The notes under the pieces: model-generated | What the model was told of the DNA's origin: nothing | Seen by the model: the letters and a program-made list of their open reading frames with translations, nothing else | The model's database searches: none | Assembly (NCBI GenBank): GCA_001801685.1 | Contig: MGYJ01000061.1 | Location: forward strand, 345,078 to 409,077 | Direction of reading: 5' to 3' | DNA: 64,000 nucleotides | Source: Gammaproteobacteria bacterium RIFCSPHIGHO2_12_FULL_63_22 | GTDB taxonomy: Bacteria; Pseudomonadota; Gammaproteobacteria; Xanthomonadales; Xanthomonadaceae | Shown: piece by piece, positions 8,762-18,558 of the stretch | Layout: each line of letters starts with the position of its first letter | Position numbering within the stretch: the stretch's first letter is position 1 | Position numbers and translations under genes: made by a program

Positions 8762-9897
8762 AGACCCTGATCTCGAGCCGCGCTGTGCAGCGTCTTTGTT
8801 TGTTGACTTCGGCAGCAATCGCGTTATCCGTCAACGCATTTCCTGCCTTTGCGCAGGCGATGGATCACTCCAAGATGCAGATGCCGGTGACCACGCCGCC
8901 GGCGAAGAAACCGGTGATCAAGAAGCCGCCCGCGAAAAAGATGCCGGTAAAGTCGCCCGTGGCTGCGCCCGCGACACCGCCCATGATGCCGGCAGATCCG
9001 CACGCGGGCCACACCATGCCCGCGCCGGAACCGGCGGTCGAGGCGGTGGACCACGCGGCGATGGGGCACGACATGCCGCCGACAACCGATGCGGTTGATC
9101 ATGCGGCCATGGGTCACGCTATGCCGCCGGATGCGCCAGTCGACCACGCAGCGATGGGGCACGACATGCCTGTTGCGCCCACCGATCCGTTGCTGCCCAT
9201 TCCCGCGTTGTCGGCGGCCGACCGCGTTGCGGCCTTCCCCGTAGTGGAGGCACACGCGGCTCACGATGACGGCATTCATTCGTACTGGTTACTTGACCGC
9301 CTGGAAGCCTGGGACGCGGATGCGGGCACAGGCGTCGGTTGGGAGGCACTGAGCTGGGTCGGCACCGATCTGAACCGGCTGTGGCTGCGCAGCGAAGGCG
9401 AACGCGTCGGCAGCGACACTGAGTCCGCAGACATCGAAGTGTTGTACGGCCGCAGCGTGTCGCGTTGGTGGGATGTTGTCGCAGGCGTGCGCCACGAATT
9501 CGGTGAGGGCCCGTCGCAAACTTTTGCCGCTTTCGGTGTGATTGGGCTGTCGCCGTACAAGTTTGAAATAGACGCCACCGCCTACATCGGCCAGTCCGGT
9601 CAAACGGCAGTACGCCTGGAAGCCGAGTACGACACGTTGCTGACCAATCGTCTCGTCCTGCAGTGGCAAGCCGAAGTCGAGTTTCACGGCAAGGATGACG
9701 CGCTGCGCGGCATCGGTTCCGGCCTGAGCACATTCGAGGCCGGCCTGCGACTGCGATACGAATTCACTCGCAAGTTCGCTCCGTACATCGGTGTGGTGCG
9801 GGAGCGCGCCTTTGGGGGCACGGCCGATTTCCGGCGCGAGCGTTTCGATGACATCACCGACACCCGCTTCGTGGCGGGAATTCGCATTTGGTTCTGA
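8758..9897 (+). CDS. copB: copper resistance protein B (outer-membrane)
   Basis: ATGA overlap with copA; CopB core WDADAGTGVGWEALSWVGTDLNRLWLRSEGE; Met/His-rich N-terminus. Confidence 0.95.
   Translation: MKTLISSRAVQRLCLLTSAAIALSVNAFPAFAQAMDHSKMQMPVTTPPAKKPVIKKPPAKKMPVKSPVAAPATPPMMPADPHAGHTMPAPEPAVEAVDHAAMGHDMPPTTDAVDHAAMGHAMPPDAPVDHAAMGHDMPVAPTDPLLPIPALSAADRVAAFPVVEAHAAHDDGIHSYWLLDRLEAWDADAGTGVGWEALSWVGTDLNRLWLRSEGERVGSDTESADIEVLYGRSVSRWWDVVAGVRHEFGEGPSQTFAAFGVIGLSPYKFEIDATAYIGQSGQTAVRLEAEYDTLLTNRLVLQWQAEVEFHGKDDALRGIGSGLSTFEAGLRLRYEFTRKFAPYIGVVRERAFGGTADFRRERFDDITDTRFVAGIRIWF
9046..9171 (+). repeat. in-frame tandem repeats encoding VDHAAMGH(D/A)MP
   Basis: three near-identical units VDHAAMGHDMP / VDHAAMGHAMP / VDHAAMGHDMP in CopB. 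Confidence 0.85.
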
Positions 9898-9912
9898 CGA
9901 GGAAATGACTTT

Positions 9913-10629
9913 ATGCCTTTCGTAAAACGCACCTCGCTGTTCACGCTGGCGTTGATTTCGGTTGCTGCCATGTTGGTGACGGCCGGCTTCATCTGGTCGG
10001 GCATTTACAACATTGGCGCCGATGACGCCCACACCCGTCCGGTCTACGCAGTGCTGCAAACCCTGCGTGACCGGTCCATCTCGGCTCGAGCAAGCAAGCT
10101 CCATCCGCCGCCCAATTTGAACGACGCGGCGATGATTCGCCAAGGCGCTGGCAATTACGCTGCGATGTGCGCCGGATGCCACCTCGCGCCGGGCATGGCG
10201 GCCACGGAATTGAGCAAAGGCTTGTACCCGGCGCCGCCCGCCCTGGCGACGCGCGCCGTCACCGATCCCGCGCATCACTTTTGGGTGATCAAGCACGGCA
10301 TCAAGGCCTCGGGCATGCCGGCCTGGGGCCTGAGTATGAGCGACGAATACATCTGGGGCATGGTCGCTTTCCTGCAAGAGTTGCCCAGGCTCGACGCCAA
10401 GCAATATGAAGCATTGGTGGCGGGTAGCAGCGGACATGCGCACGGCGGCGGCGAGACCAAGGCCCACGACGACAGCGCCGATCCACATGCCGGAATGGAC
10501 ATGAGCACCGCCGCCGATGAACCGGCGGTCGTCGAACATCGACATGCCGACGGCAGTGTGGAATCCCATCCGGTGCTCAAGCCAACGAGCCCGGCGAAGG
10601 CTGACGACGGCCACGATCACGAGCACTAA
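9913..10629 (+). CDS. c-type cytochrome
   Basis: signal anchor, CAGCH haem motif, distal Met region (SGMPAWG), His-rich tail. Confidence 0.85.
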   Translation: MPFVKRTSLFTLALISVAAMLVTAGFIWSGIYNIGADDAHTRPVYAVLQTLRDRSISARASKLHPPPNLNDAAMIRQGAGNYAAMCAGCHLAPGMAATELSKGLYPAPPALATRAVTDPAHHFWVIKHGIKASGMPAWGLSMSDEYIWGMVAFLQELPRLDAKQYEALVAGSSGHAHGGGETKAHDDSADPHAGMDMSTAADEPAVVEHRHADGSVESHPVLKPTSPAKADDGHDHEH

Positions 10630-10666
10630 TCGAAACCAGAACCAGAACCCCGAGGAGCTACCCCGC

Positions 10667-11188
10667 ATGAAAAGCGTTTCGATGACCCTGGCCGCTGCCC
10701 TCGCCCTTGGCGGCGCCATTGCTGCCACTGCACAAACGACGATCTCGCCCGCCGCCCATGCGCATGGAGCGGCGCCGACGGCAGCGAAAGTACAACTCGA
10801 CATTCCCGTCGCCGCGCAAGCCGCGGTCTCGGTGGTCGATCAGTTTGGCAGCGCGCTCACGCGAGGGGACTTGAAGGCAGTTGGCACTTTGTTGGACGCC
10901 GATGTCTTGATTCTGGAGACCGGGGGCGCGGAGCGCAGCCGCGACGAATACCTGGGCCACCATGCCATCAGTGACGCGGCCTTTCTCAAGGGCACTCACA
11001 ACCAACTCAAGCGGCGTAGGGCTCGGCTCCATGGCGACTTGGCCTGGGTCGGTAGCGAGAGCGAACTGCACACCAGCAAAGACGGCAAACCGCTAACTTT
11101 GCTCAGCACGGAAACGATAGTGCTAAAACGCAACGGCGCCGACTGGCGAATCGTCCATATCCACTGGTCTTCACGACCCAAACGTTGA
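10667..11188 (+). CDS. exported NTF2-like / DUF4440-type protein
   Basis: signal peptide, VVDQFGSALTRGDLKAVGTLLDADVLILE...WRIVHIHWSSR SnoaL/DUF4440 pattern. Confidence 0.75.
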   Translation: MKSVSMTLAAALALGGAIAATAQTTISPAAHAHGAAPTAAKVQLDIPVAAQAAVSVVDQFGSALTRGDLKAVGTLLDADVLILETGGAERSRDEYLGHHAISDAAFLKGTHNQLKRRRARLHGDLAWVGSESELHTSKDGKPLTLLSTETIVLKRNGADWRIVHIHWSSRPKR

Positions 11189-11201
11189 TCCGGGAGGCGG
11201 T

Positions 11202-11738
11202 ATGAAAAGAAACGGAATCTTGGTAACGGCGGCATTCATGGCTTTTGTCTCGGTCGCCTGCACGCCTGCGCCCAACGCAAGCGAACGCAAGTCGGTCACA
11301 ACCACCGCGGCGTCCACGACGACGTCCGCAGCGGCGCGCAGTCCGGAAGTGGCTCGTGAGGCGCTTCCACCAATGATCGTGCACAAGAGCCCGACGTGCA
11401 GTTGCTGTGGCTTGTGGGTCGAGCATATGCGCGCGGCTGGTTTCGACGTCGAGGTGCGTAACAACGACAACCTCGAATCGATCAAGCGGGGCGTTGGCGT
11501 GCCGGCCGGCAAGGCGTCGTGCCATACCGCCGAAGTCGGCGGCTATTTCGTCGAAGGCCACGTGCCCGCCGAGGACGTCAAGCGATTGCTGGCGGGCAAA
11601 CCCGATGCCAGGGGGCTGGTGCTGCCCGGAATGCCCGCAGGCTCGCCGGGCATGGAAATGCCTGACGGCACCCACCAGCCATACACCGTTGAGTTGGTTC
11701 GCAGTGACGGCCGCATCGAGGAATTCGCAAAACACTAG
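11202..11738 (+). CDS. DUF411 domain metal-binding protein
   Basis: VHKSPTCSCCGLWVEHMRAAGFDVEV...KASCHTAEVGGYFVEGHVPAEDVKRLL. Confidence 0.9.
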   Translation: MKRNGILVTAAFMAFVSVACTPAPNASERKSVTTTAASTTTSAAARSPEVAREALPPMIVHKSPTCSCCGLWVEHMRAAGFDVEVRNNDNLESIKRGVGVPAGKASCHTAEVGGYFVEGHVPAEDVKRLLAGKPDARGLVLPGMPAGSPGMEMPDGTHQPYTVELVRSDGRIEEFAKH

Positions 11739-11808
11739 AGCGTGCTCGATTCAACACGGTGACGCGGGCGCGCCGTTCCTCGCCCATTTTCTGCAAGGAA
11801 GCAGGGCA

Positions 11809-12174
11809 ATGACTCATCATTCTGCTGCGCATCGGAACCAAGCGATGAACGACTGCATCGGCAACTGCACCAGTTGCCATGCGGTTTGCTTGGAGACAAT
11901 CAACTACTGCCTGACCAAGGGCGGTGAGCAAGCCACGCCCGATCACGTCGCGTTGCTGGCCGCGTGCGCCGACATCTGCGGCACCAGTGCCGCGACCCTG
12001 CTCCGCGGTGCGACGGTGTCACCGGTCATTTGTGGCGCCTGTGCGGAGGTTTGCCGGCAGTGCGCGACATCGTGCGAAAAGATGGGCGATGACGCCGAGA
12101 TGAAGCGCTGCGCCGAAGCTTGTCGCCGCTGCGCGGAAAGCTGCACCGCGATGGCATCGATGGCAGCGCACTAG
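11809..12174 (+). CDS. four-helix bundle Cys-rich copper-binding protein (Csp-like)
   Basis: CIGNCTSCHAVCLETINYC...CGACAEVCRQCATSCEKM...CAEACRRCAESC. Confidence 0.85.
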   Translation: MTHHSAAHRNQAMNDCIGNCTSCHAVCLETINYCLTKGGEQATPDHVALLAACADICGTSAATLLRGATVSPVICGACAEVCRQCATSCEKMGDDAEMKRCAEACRRCAESCTAMASMAAH

Positions 12175-12183
12175 TTTCGACGC

Positions 12184-12210
12184 GGCCCTGCTATCCCGGC
12201 AGGGCCCTTT
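12184..12210 (+). terminator. Rho-independent-like terminator after the copper operon
   Basis: GGCCCTGC-TATCCCG-GCAGGGCC followed by CTTT. Confidence 0.6.
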
Positions 12211-12248
12211 GGGACGTGCGCGAAGCGTTTGCCCGATGGGTGCAGGGC

Positions 12249-12279
12249 TTGACTCTGGACTAGGGTCCAAGCTTCAGAC
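12249..12279 (+). promoter_or_regulatory. CueR-type promoter
   Basis: TTGACT -35 and TGGAC-TAGG-GTCCA dyad, MerR-family style, upstream of the cueR start. Confidence 0.6.
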
Positions 12280-12309
12280 TGAGCGGAAATCCACGCAAGG
12301 AGTGGTGTC

Positions 12310-12708
12310 ATGCATATCGGCCAGTTGGCCCGTCAAGCAGGCGTTCCCATCGATACGGTCCGCTACTACGAACGCAATGGCCTGTTGCCGGCGCCGCCTC
12401 GACTTGAGTCTGGCTATCGGGACTACCCCGCGCAGGACGTCGCGCGGCTTCGCTTCGTGCGCCGCGCCAAGGCCCTGGGCTTCACCTTGAGCGAGGTTCG
12501 GGAACTGCTGGCCCTGTCGCAATACCGTGACCAGGACATGGCCGATTTCAGGGCCGTCGCCGGCGCGAAGTTGGCGGATATCGATAGCAAGGTCGCCGAG
12601 TTGACCCGCATTCGCGACGGCTTGCAGACGCTGCTCCTGGCTTGCCCTGGCCAGGGTGCGTTGGGAGACTGTCCGATTCTCGGCGCCCTATCGGAGGATA
12701 TCGCATGA
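12310..12708 (+). CDS. cueR: CueR-like MerR-family copper-responsive regulator
   Basis: [25 protein letters not shown]..., C-terminal [12 protein letters not shown] metal loop. Confidence 0.88.
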   Translation: MHIGQLARQAGVPIDTVRYYERNGLLPAPPRLESGYRDYPAQDVARLRFVRRAKALGFTLSEVRELLALSQYRDQDMADFRAVAGAKLADIDSKVAELTRIRDGLQTLLLACPGQGALGDCPILGALSEDIA

Positions 12709-15101
12709 ACACACTGGAAGAGCACGCATCGGCGGGCGGTACCGGCACGGTCATCGACCCGGTCTGCGGCATGCTCGTCGACCCGCGGAAGACCGAGCAC
12801 CAGGTTGCACACGCCGGCAAGCTCTACTATTTCTGCTCGGGCAAATGCCGTCAGCGCTTTACTGCCGAACCGCAGAAATACTTGACTCCTGTCGCCGAAC
12901 CGGTCGCTGTGGCACCTGCCGGGACGATCTACACCTGTCCGATGCATCCGCAAGTCCGGCAGGAAGGGCCCGGTACCTGTCCAATCTGTGGCATGGCGCT
13001 CGAGCCGGAAATGCCGAGCCTGGACGAGGAAGACAACCCGGAACTGCGGGATTTTTCGCAACGCTTCTGGTGGACCTTGCCGCTGACTGTGATCGTATTG
13101 GCGCTGGCCACGCTCGGCCCGCGACTCGCGTTCGTGTCGACCGAAGTGCGCACGTGGATGGAACTGGTGCTGACCGCGCCGGTGGTGTTGTGGGCGGGCT
13201 GGCCGTTCTTCGTACGCGGCGTGCAATCCGTACGAAATCGAAGCCCCAATATGTGGACGCTGATCGGGACCGGTGTCGCCGCCGCGTTCGGCTTCAGCGT
13301 GGTCGCCACGCTCGCGCCTGATCTGTTTCCTGCGTCCTTCCGCGAACATGGCCGGGTCGGCGTGTACTTCGAAGCCGCCGCCGTAATCGTCTCGCTGACC
13401 TTGCTCGGCCAACTGCTCGAGTTGCGGGCGCGGTCGAAGACGTCCGCCGCGATCAAGGCGCTGCTCGGGCTGGCCCCGAAGACGGCGCGCCGCGTCAACG
13501 ACGATAACAGCGAGGAAGACATGCCGCTTGAGCACGTGCACGTGGGCAATCGCCTGCGCGTGCGTCCGGGCGAAAAAATCCCAGTGGACGGCACGGTGCT
13601 CGAGGGCCATTCCAGCGTCGATGAGTCGATGTTGACGGGCGAGCCGATGCCGGTCGAAAAGGAGACCGGTGCCCGCGTCATCGGCGCCACCATCAACGGC
13701 ACTGGCAGCTTGATCATCCGCGCCGATCAGGTTGGTTCGGCCACGGTGTTGTCGCAGATCGTGCAACTCGTCGCACAGGCGCAACGCTCGCGGGCGCCGA
13801 TGCAACGCATGGCCGACAAGGTTGCGTTCTGGTTCGTGCTCGCGGTGTTCGCCGTGGCGTTGCTGACGTTCCTGGGCTGGGGCGTGTTCGGCCCCGCGCC
13901 GTCGTGGACGTACGCCGTGCTCAACGCCGTTTCGGTTCTGATCATTGCCTGTCCCTGCGCGTTGGGCTTGGCGACGCCGATGTCGATCATGGTCGCCACC
14001 GGGCGCGCAGCACGGCACGGCGTGTTGTTTCGCAATGCCGAGGCGATCGAGCAGTTGCGCAAGATCGATACCTTGATCGTCGACAAGACGGGCACGCTCA
14101 CCGAAGGACGACCGGTCTTTCGCGACAGCCTTACTGCGGAAGGCTTCATCGCCGAGCACGTACTGCAGTTGGCGGCCAGCCTGGAGCAGGGCAGTGAGCA
14201 TCCGCTGGCCGCCGCGATCCTGGCCGAGGCGGCACGGCGCAAGATTCGGCCTTTGCCCGTGGCAGGCTTTGATGCCGTCACCGGGCGCGGAGTCATTGGG
14301 CGCGTAGCCGGGCAGGCGGCGGCTTTGGGCAACAAGGCGCTCATGGCGGATGTCGGAGCGGATGTCACTGGCCTGTGGGCTGGCAGCGAACTGCTGCGCG
14401 CGCAGGGCGCCAGCGTCGTGTTCCTGGCAGTTGACGGCGTGGTCGCGGGTGCGCTGGCAGTAGCCGATCCGATCAAGACCACGACACTACCCGCACTGGA
14501 TGCCCTGCGTGCGGCGGGCCTACGCATCGTGATGGCCTCCGGCGACGCCCAGGCCACCGCCGAGGTCGTGGGCCGCACGCTGGGCATCGATGAGGTTTAT
14601 GGCGAGGTGCAACCAAAGGACAAGGTGGCGCTGGTCCAACGCCTCCAGGGCGAAGGCCGACGCGTGGCAATGGCCGGTGACGGCGTCAATGACGCGCCCG
14701 CGTTGGCGGCGGCCGACGTCGGTATCGCCATGGGCACGGGTACCGATGTAGCGATGTCGACGGCGCAGGTCACGTTGGTCAAGGGTGACTTGCGCGGGAT
14801 CTTGCAGGCGCGTGCGATTTCCGACACGACCGTCGCGAACATGAAGCAGAATTTGGCGTTCGCCTTCGTGTACAACGCGCTCGGTGTGCCGATCGCCGCC
14901 GGCGTGCTGTATCCGCTGTTCGGTTTGCTGCTCAGCCCAATGATCGCCGCGCTGGCGATGAGTCTGAGTTCGGTGTCGGTCGTCAGTAACGCCTTGCGCT
15001 TGTCCAAGGTTGCCCTGCCGAAAATCGCCGCTGGTCCGGACTTGGCCCCCGCAGCGGATACTTCCACTGGAATCGGTTCCTATCGAGGAGACGGGCCATG
15101 A
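12705..15101 (+). CDS. copper-translocating P1B-type ATPase with N-terminal YHS and HMBD-like (YTCPMHP) domains
   Basis: IDPVCGM...[64 protein letters not shown] overlap with cueR. Confidence 0.95.
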   Translation: MNTLEEHASAGGTGTVIDPVCGMLVDPRKTEHQVAHAGKLYYFCSGKCRQRFTAEPQKYLTPVAEPVAVAPAGTIYTCPMHPQVRQEGPGTCPICGMALEPEMPSLDEEDNPELRDFSQRFWWTLPLTVIVLALATLGPRLAFVSTEVRTWMELVLTAPVVLWAGWPFFVRGVQSVRNRSPNMWTLIGTGVAAAFGFSVVATLAPDLFPASFREHGRVGVYFEAAAVIVSLTLLGQLLELRARSKTSAAIKALLGLAPKTARRVNDDNSEEDMPLEHVHVGNRLRVRPGEKIPVDGTVLEGHSSVDESMLTGEPMPVEKETGARVIGATINGTGSLIIRADQVGSATVLSQIVQLVAQAQRSRAPMQRMADKVAFWFVLAVFAVALLTFLGWGVFGPAPSWTYAVLNAVSVLIIACPCALGLATPMSIMVATGRAARHGVLFRNAEAIEQLRKIDTLIVDKTGTLTEGRPVFRDSLTAEGFIAEHVLQLAASLEQGSEHPLAAAILAEAARRKIRPLPVAGFDAVTGRGVIGRVAGQAAALGNKALMADVGADVTGLWAGSELLRAQGASVVFLAVDGVVAGALAVADPIKTTTLPALDALRAAGLRIVMASGDAQATAEVVGRTLGIDEVYGEVQPKDKVALVQRLQGEGRRVAMAGDGVNDAPALAAADVGIAMGTGTDVAMSTAQVTLVKGDLRGILQARAISDTTVANMKQNLAFAFVYNALGVPIAAGVLYPLFGLLLSPMIAALAMSLSSVSVVSNALRLSKVALPKIAAGPDLAPAADTSTGIGSYRGDGP

Positions 15102-15532
15102 ATGCAAGGAATATTGGGCGGTTGTTCGTCGTGGTCAGCGCACTGGCCATGAGTGCTTGCGTCGATGCGGACAAAGCGCAGGAACCTGCGGCGGCCAAGC
15201 CGGCGAAGGTAAGCGAGAATCAAGCAGAAGGCGGCTTGGCCAAGGCCGAGGGCCAGGTTCTTCGTGGCTGGTATATGGAGCACGAATGGCAGGGCATGTT
15301 CCAACCCTGCGGAGAATCGCGGCAATGGCGCGTGGACTCGCCGGAACTTCGAGCCAGGGCCAAGGACTTCGGCTTGGATCCCGACACACCGGCATACGTG
15401 AGTTTGTTCGTGACACAGACGGCTGGCGGCCATGAACTGTTGGTGTCGCGTATCGAGCAGTTCGGATCGCCAACGCCCGTGCGCGACTGCGGCATGACCG
15501 GCGTGGTGCTGCCCGCGCCGACTGGCGGTTGA
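15098..15532 (+). CDS. putative lipoprotein, unknown function
   Basis: [12 protein letters not shown] lipobox-like; overlaps the ATPase stop. Confidence 0.6.
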   Translation: MNARNIGRLFVVVSALAMSACVDADKAQEPAAAKPAKVSENQAEGGLAKAEGQVLRGWYMEHEWQGMFQPCGESRQWRVDSPELRARAKDFGLDPDTPAYVSLFVTQTAGGHELLVSRIEQFGSPTPVRDCGMTGVVLPAPTGG

Positions 15533-15566
15533 ACCGGTGCCGACATGACCTGCTGCCGGGTCGGAC

Positions 15567-15911
15567 TCAGTGCATCATCCAACAGTCGAGGGCATCCAGG
15601 CCAATGTGGATCAACAGGCCGAGGCCCAATAGGCGTGTCCGCTTCGGCACGGTGAGCAGTCCGTAGGCGAGGATCGCCGAGGCGGTGTGCAGCGCGTGGA
15701 AACCGATGCTGCAACGCTCCGGAGCATAAACGGGATCGGCCAGCAGATGGTCCAAGTCGATCAGCCAGCCGGCAAGCAGCCACAGCCACGCGCGAAACCA
15801 CCGCTCGCGATACCAGGTGAGCGCCACTACGCCAGGCACGATGAGGTGCAATGCCAGGTGCACGACCGGCCGAAGCCCGGAAAAGGAAACTTCACTCACC
15901 AGAGACTGCAT
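15567..15911 (-). CDS. DUF6122-like membrane protein
   Basis: LHLIVPGVVALTWYRERWFRAWLWLLAGWLIDLDHLLADPVY...FHALHT. Confidence 0.65.
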   Translation of the reverse strand: MQSLVSEVSFSGLRPVVHLALHLIVPGVVALTWYRERWFRAWLWLLAGWLIDLDHLLADPVYAPERCSIGFHALHTASAILAYGLLTVPKRTRLLGLGLLIHIGLDALDCWMMH

Positions 15912-16072
15912 ATGGATCGCTACTCGACCTCGCCCAATGCGGAGCGTAGTTTGTTTGCCGCCGATTCGAAAGGTGAGCGGCCCAGGCCGAGTGCGTTACT
16001 CCTCAAGAGGAATCGGGGGTCGGCGGCAGCATAGAAGTAAGTTAGGATTGCTCGCTCAATGGAGAGCCAAAG

Positions 16073-16774
16073 GTGCGTCGTATGAAACCCGCGTTCTGGG
16101 CGCGCCGAGTCCACAAATGGATTGCCCTGTTCATCGGCGTCCAGGCCTTGCTGTGGATGCTCAGCGGCCTGTATATGACGGCGATTTCCATCGATACCAT
16201 CCATGGCGATCACTTGGTCCATCGCGACGTCCAGCCGCTTTCCACGAGCCAGCCCTTGCTTCATCCAGATGCGCTTGCGCAGCAATACCCCGGGTTGACG
16301 AGCTTGCGACTCAAGCGGTTCATGGGTAAGCAAGTTTTCGAGTTGCAGCAGGGCAACACCTTCACGATCGTCGACGCGCGCACTGGTGCGCGAATGAGTC
16401 CGCTAAACAAACCGATGGCCAGGTCCCTGGCTGAGTCACTCTACGTTGGCAACGCGCCGATCCGAACGATCGAATTGTTGGATGACGCACCGCAGGAAGT
16501 TTCCAACCGCCCGGCGCCGATCTGGCGCGTGGAGTTTGCCGATCGCAACGAAACCACGCTGTACCTCTCGCCGCACTCCGGCGAATTGCTCGCCAAGCGT
16601 CACGATCTTTGGCGCTGGTTCGACCTGCTGTGGATGTTGCACATCATGGATTATGACGAGCGAAGCGACGTAAACAATCTGTTGCTACGCACAACTTCAA
16701 TCATCGGATTGATGTTCGCATTGAGCGGCCTGTGGCTGCTCGTTTATAGCTTCGGCCGGAGGCGCAGGGCATGA
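16073..16774 (+). CDS. PepSY domain-containing membrane protein
   Basis: VHKWIALFIGVQALLWMLSGLYM...LSPHSGELLAKRHDLWRWFDLLWMLHIMDY. Confidence 0.75.
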   Translation: MRRMKPAFWARRVHKWIALFIGVQALLWMLSGLYMTAISIDTIHGDHLVHRDVQPLSTSQPLLHPDALAQQYPGLTSLRLKRFMGKQVFELQQGNTFTIVDARTGARMSPLNKPMARSLAESLYVGNAPIRTIELLDDAPQEVSNRPAPIWRVEFADRNETTLYLSPHSGELLAKRHDLWRWFDLLWMLHIMDYDERSDVNNLLLRTTSIIGLMFALSGLWLLVYSFGRRRRA

Positions 16775-17550
16775 CGCGCTGGATGCGGAGTATGCACAAG
16801 TGGGTAGGGTTGGTCCTCGCGGTGCAGTTCGTCCTGTGGATGGCGAGCGGACTGGTGATGAGCCTGCTCGATCATGAGCGAGTTGAAGGAGAGCATCATC
16901 GCGCCAATCACGCGCAGGCGGCCAAGACATGGCCAACGGGCACGCTGTCGCCATCGCAGGTCTTAGCGGCGGCCCGCCGGCCGGTGGAAGGACTGGAAAC
17001 CAGGTGGGTACGGGATCAGCCCGTCTATCGATTGAGCGAGGGGTCCAGCGTTTGGCTGGTACGTGCGGCCGACGGTCGCCCGCTCCGGGTAGATGCGGTC
17101 ATGGCGGCCGCAATTGCTGCGGCAGATTACGTAGGGGAGGGCGCCGCCAGCGCGCCCGAGCCGCTGGCGCGCCCGACATCCGAGGTGCGCGGGCATGAAG
17201 GTCCGATCTGGCGAGTAGCCTTTCGCGATGCTGACGACACCACGCTGTACATTTCCGCATGGGACGGCCGGATCCTCGAGCGCCGCAACCGCAGTTGGCG
17301 ACTGTTCGATGTCTTCTGGATGCTTCACATCATGGACTACGGCAAGCGCGAAAATTTCAATAACCCGCTCGTCATCATGGCGGCCTCTGGCGGACTGTGG
17401 ATCGCGCTGTCTGGTGTCTGGCTGTTGGTTACCAGTTTTCGGCTGGTAGCACGCAAGCGTCTCGCTCCGCTGTCGTCCGATAGCGCGCACAAAAAAACCC
17501 GACTGACTGGACAGCCGGGGCTCGATGAGAACCTAAAGCAAAACGATTAG
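16771..17550 (+). CDS. PepSY domain-containing membrane protein (tandem paralog)
   Basis: MHKWVGLVLAVQFVLWMASGLVMSL...WRLFDVFWMLHIMDYGKRENFNNPL; ATGA overlap with preceding paralog. Confidence 0.75.
   Translation: MTRWMRSMHKWVGLVLAVQFVLWMASGLVMSLLDHERVEGEHHRANHAQAAKTWPTGTLSPSQVLAAARRPVEGLETRWVRDQPVYRLSEGSSVWLVRAADGRPLRVDAVMAAAIAAADYVGEGAASAPEPLARPTSEVRGHEGPIWRVAFRDADDTTLYISAWDGRILERRNRSWRLFDVFWMLHIMDYGKRENFNNPLVIMAASGGLWIALSGVWLLVTSFRLVARKRLAPLSSDSAHKKTRLTGQPGLDENLKQND
17491..17520 (-). terminator. Rho-independent-like terminator on the minus strand, inside the C-terminal codons of the upstream PepSY ORF
   Basis: minus strand CCCCGGCTGTCCAGTCAGTCGGGTTTTTTT: stem with one G-T pair followed by T7. 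Confidence 0.7.
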
Positions 17551-17825
17551 TCGAAAAGCTCGGTGTGCTCGAAGCCCGGAGCTAAAGTGATGTGATGAAC
17601 CCAGACGCCGCCCTTGCCCTCGAGGGCGACCCACAATTCATCGAACACGCCCTTGCGAACGCGCACTCCCATAGGGCTTTCACCAGCCATTGAGCGCTGT
17701 TCGGTACTGAGCTTGGCCAAGCCGGCGTAGCTGTTGTAGCTATCGGTGTGGCCGTACTGCGAAACCAGTTGCTGGTAATCGTGCGCATTCGGCGCAGTGC
17801 TGTTTGGCGACTGCGAATAGTCCAT
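17547..17825 (-). CDS. hypothetical small protein
   Basis: 92 aa ORF with its own downstream terminator-like hairpin. Confidence 0.6.
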   Translation of the reverse strand: MDYSQSPNSTAPNAHDYQQLVSQYGHTDSYNSYAGLAKLSTEQRSMAGESPMGVRVRKGVFDELWVALEGKGGVWVHHITLAPGFEHTELFD

Positions 17826-17931
17826 GCGGATCCCCTTCTAGGACCCGTCTTCCACAAGTAGACGGATTCGCCTATGCTTGCGTGGCGACCCTACACCGGG
17901 AAGCGCGCGAACGTGCTCAGCTGAACTGCCA

Positions 17932-18186
17932 ATGAGAATCGGGATACTCGCCAAACGCAGCGGATGCAAGGTTGTCGTCATTCGCCACTTCGAGAAACAG
18001 GGGCTGCTGTCCGCTCCACCGCGCGCCCTATCCGGACAGAGAAACTACGGCGAAGCGGATATAGCGCGGGTGATCTTCATCGTGCGGCGGCTCGAGTCTG
18101 GAGTCGGGCTGACCCAAGTGATGAGAGACCTCGAACTGCGAGACGCCAGAATCAAGGGCAGTGGTTCAGGCTCGAGCCTCGAGTGA
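17932..18186 (+). pseudogene. truncated MerR-family regulator (DNA-binding half only)
   Basis: MRIGILAKRSGCKVVVIRHFEKQGLLSAPPRALSGQRNYGEADIARVIFIVRRLESGVGLTQVMRDL; no metal-binding C-terminus. Confidence 0.65.
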
Positions 18187-18530
18187 CAAACACCAAGCTG
18201 GAAGCTGCAGTTAAGGTCGAATGGCAGCGTGCCAATTCCGCTGTAGCTGACGGTGACCTGGGCATCGCATTTGCTCATCTGGAACGCGCGCACATCCTCA
18301 GCCAACGCTTGACGCTGATGCACGTCCGCACCCACGTGGCCATGTTCCGGATTGGGTGGCGACGCCGAGACCTCCACGAGCTGCTCGGCCAGATGGCGCG
18401 CATCGTGGCAGCGACCTTTTTCTCCCGGATATGGGTGCCGATCGGCAATACCGGCGGGGCCAACGTGAGCGCGTTCCGGCCCATGCCCGTGCCCGACGAC
18501 CTGAACGCCGTGCTCAATGAAATTGTGTAA
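18183..18530 (+). CDS. DUF3703-like protein
   Basis: AHLERAHILSQRLTLMHVRTHVAMFRIGWRRRDLHELLGQMARI...PIGNTGGANVSAFRPMPVPDDL. Confidence 0.75.
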   Translation: MTNTKLEAAVKVEWQRANSAVADGDLGIAFAHLERAHILSQRLTLMHVRTHVAMFRIGWRRRDLHELLGQMARIVAATFFSRIWVPIGNTGGANVSAFRPMPVPDDLNAVLNEIV

Positions 18531-18558
18531 CGGCGGAAGCATCCGCTACCCTGCACGG

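Noticed and set aside
9289-10803. 504-aa minus-strand ORF
   Set aside because: Antisense to copB and the cytochrome c gene; no family features
12423-14201. 592-aa minus-strand ORF
   Set aside because: Antisense to the well-supported Cu-ATPase; Arg/His-rich composition typical of shadow ORFs in GC-rich DNA
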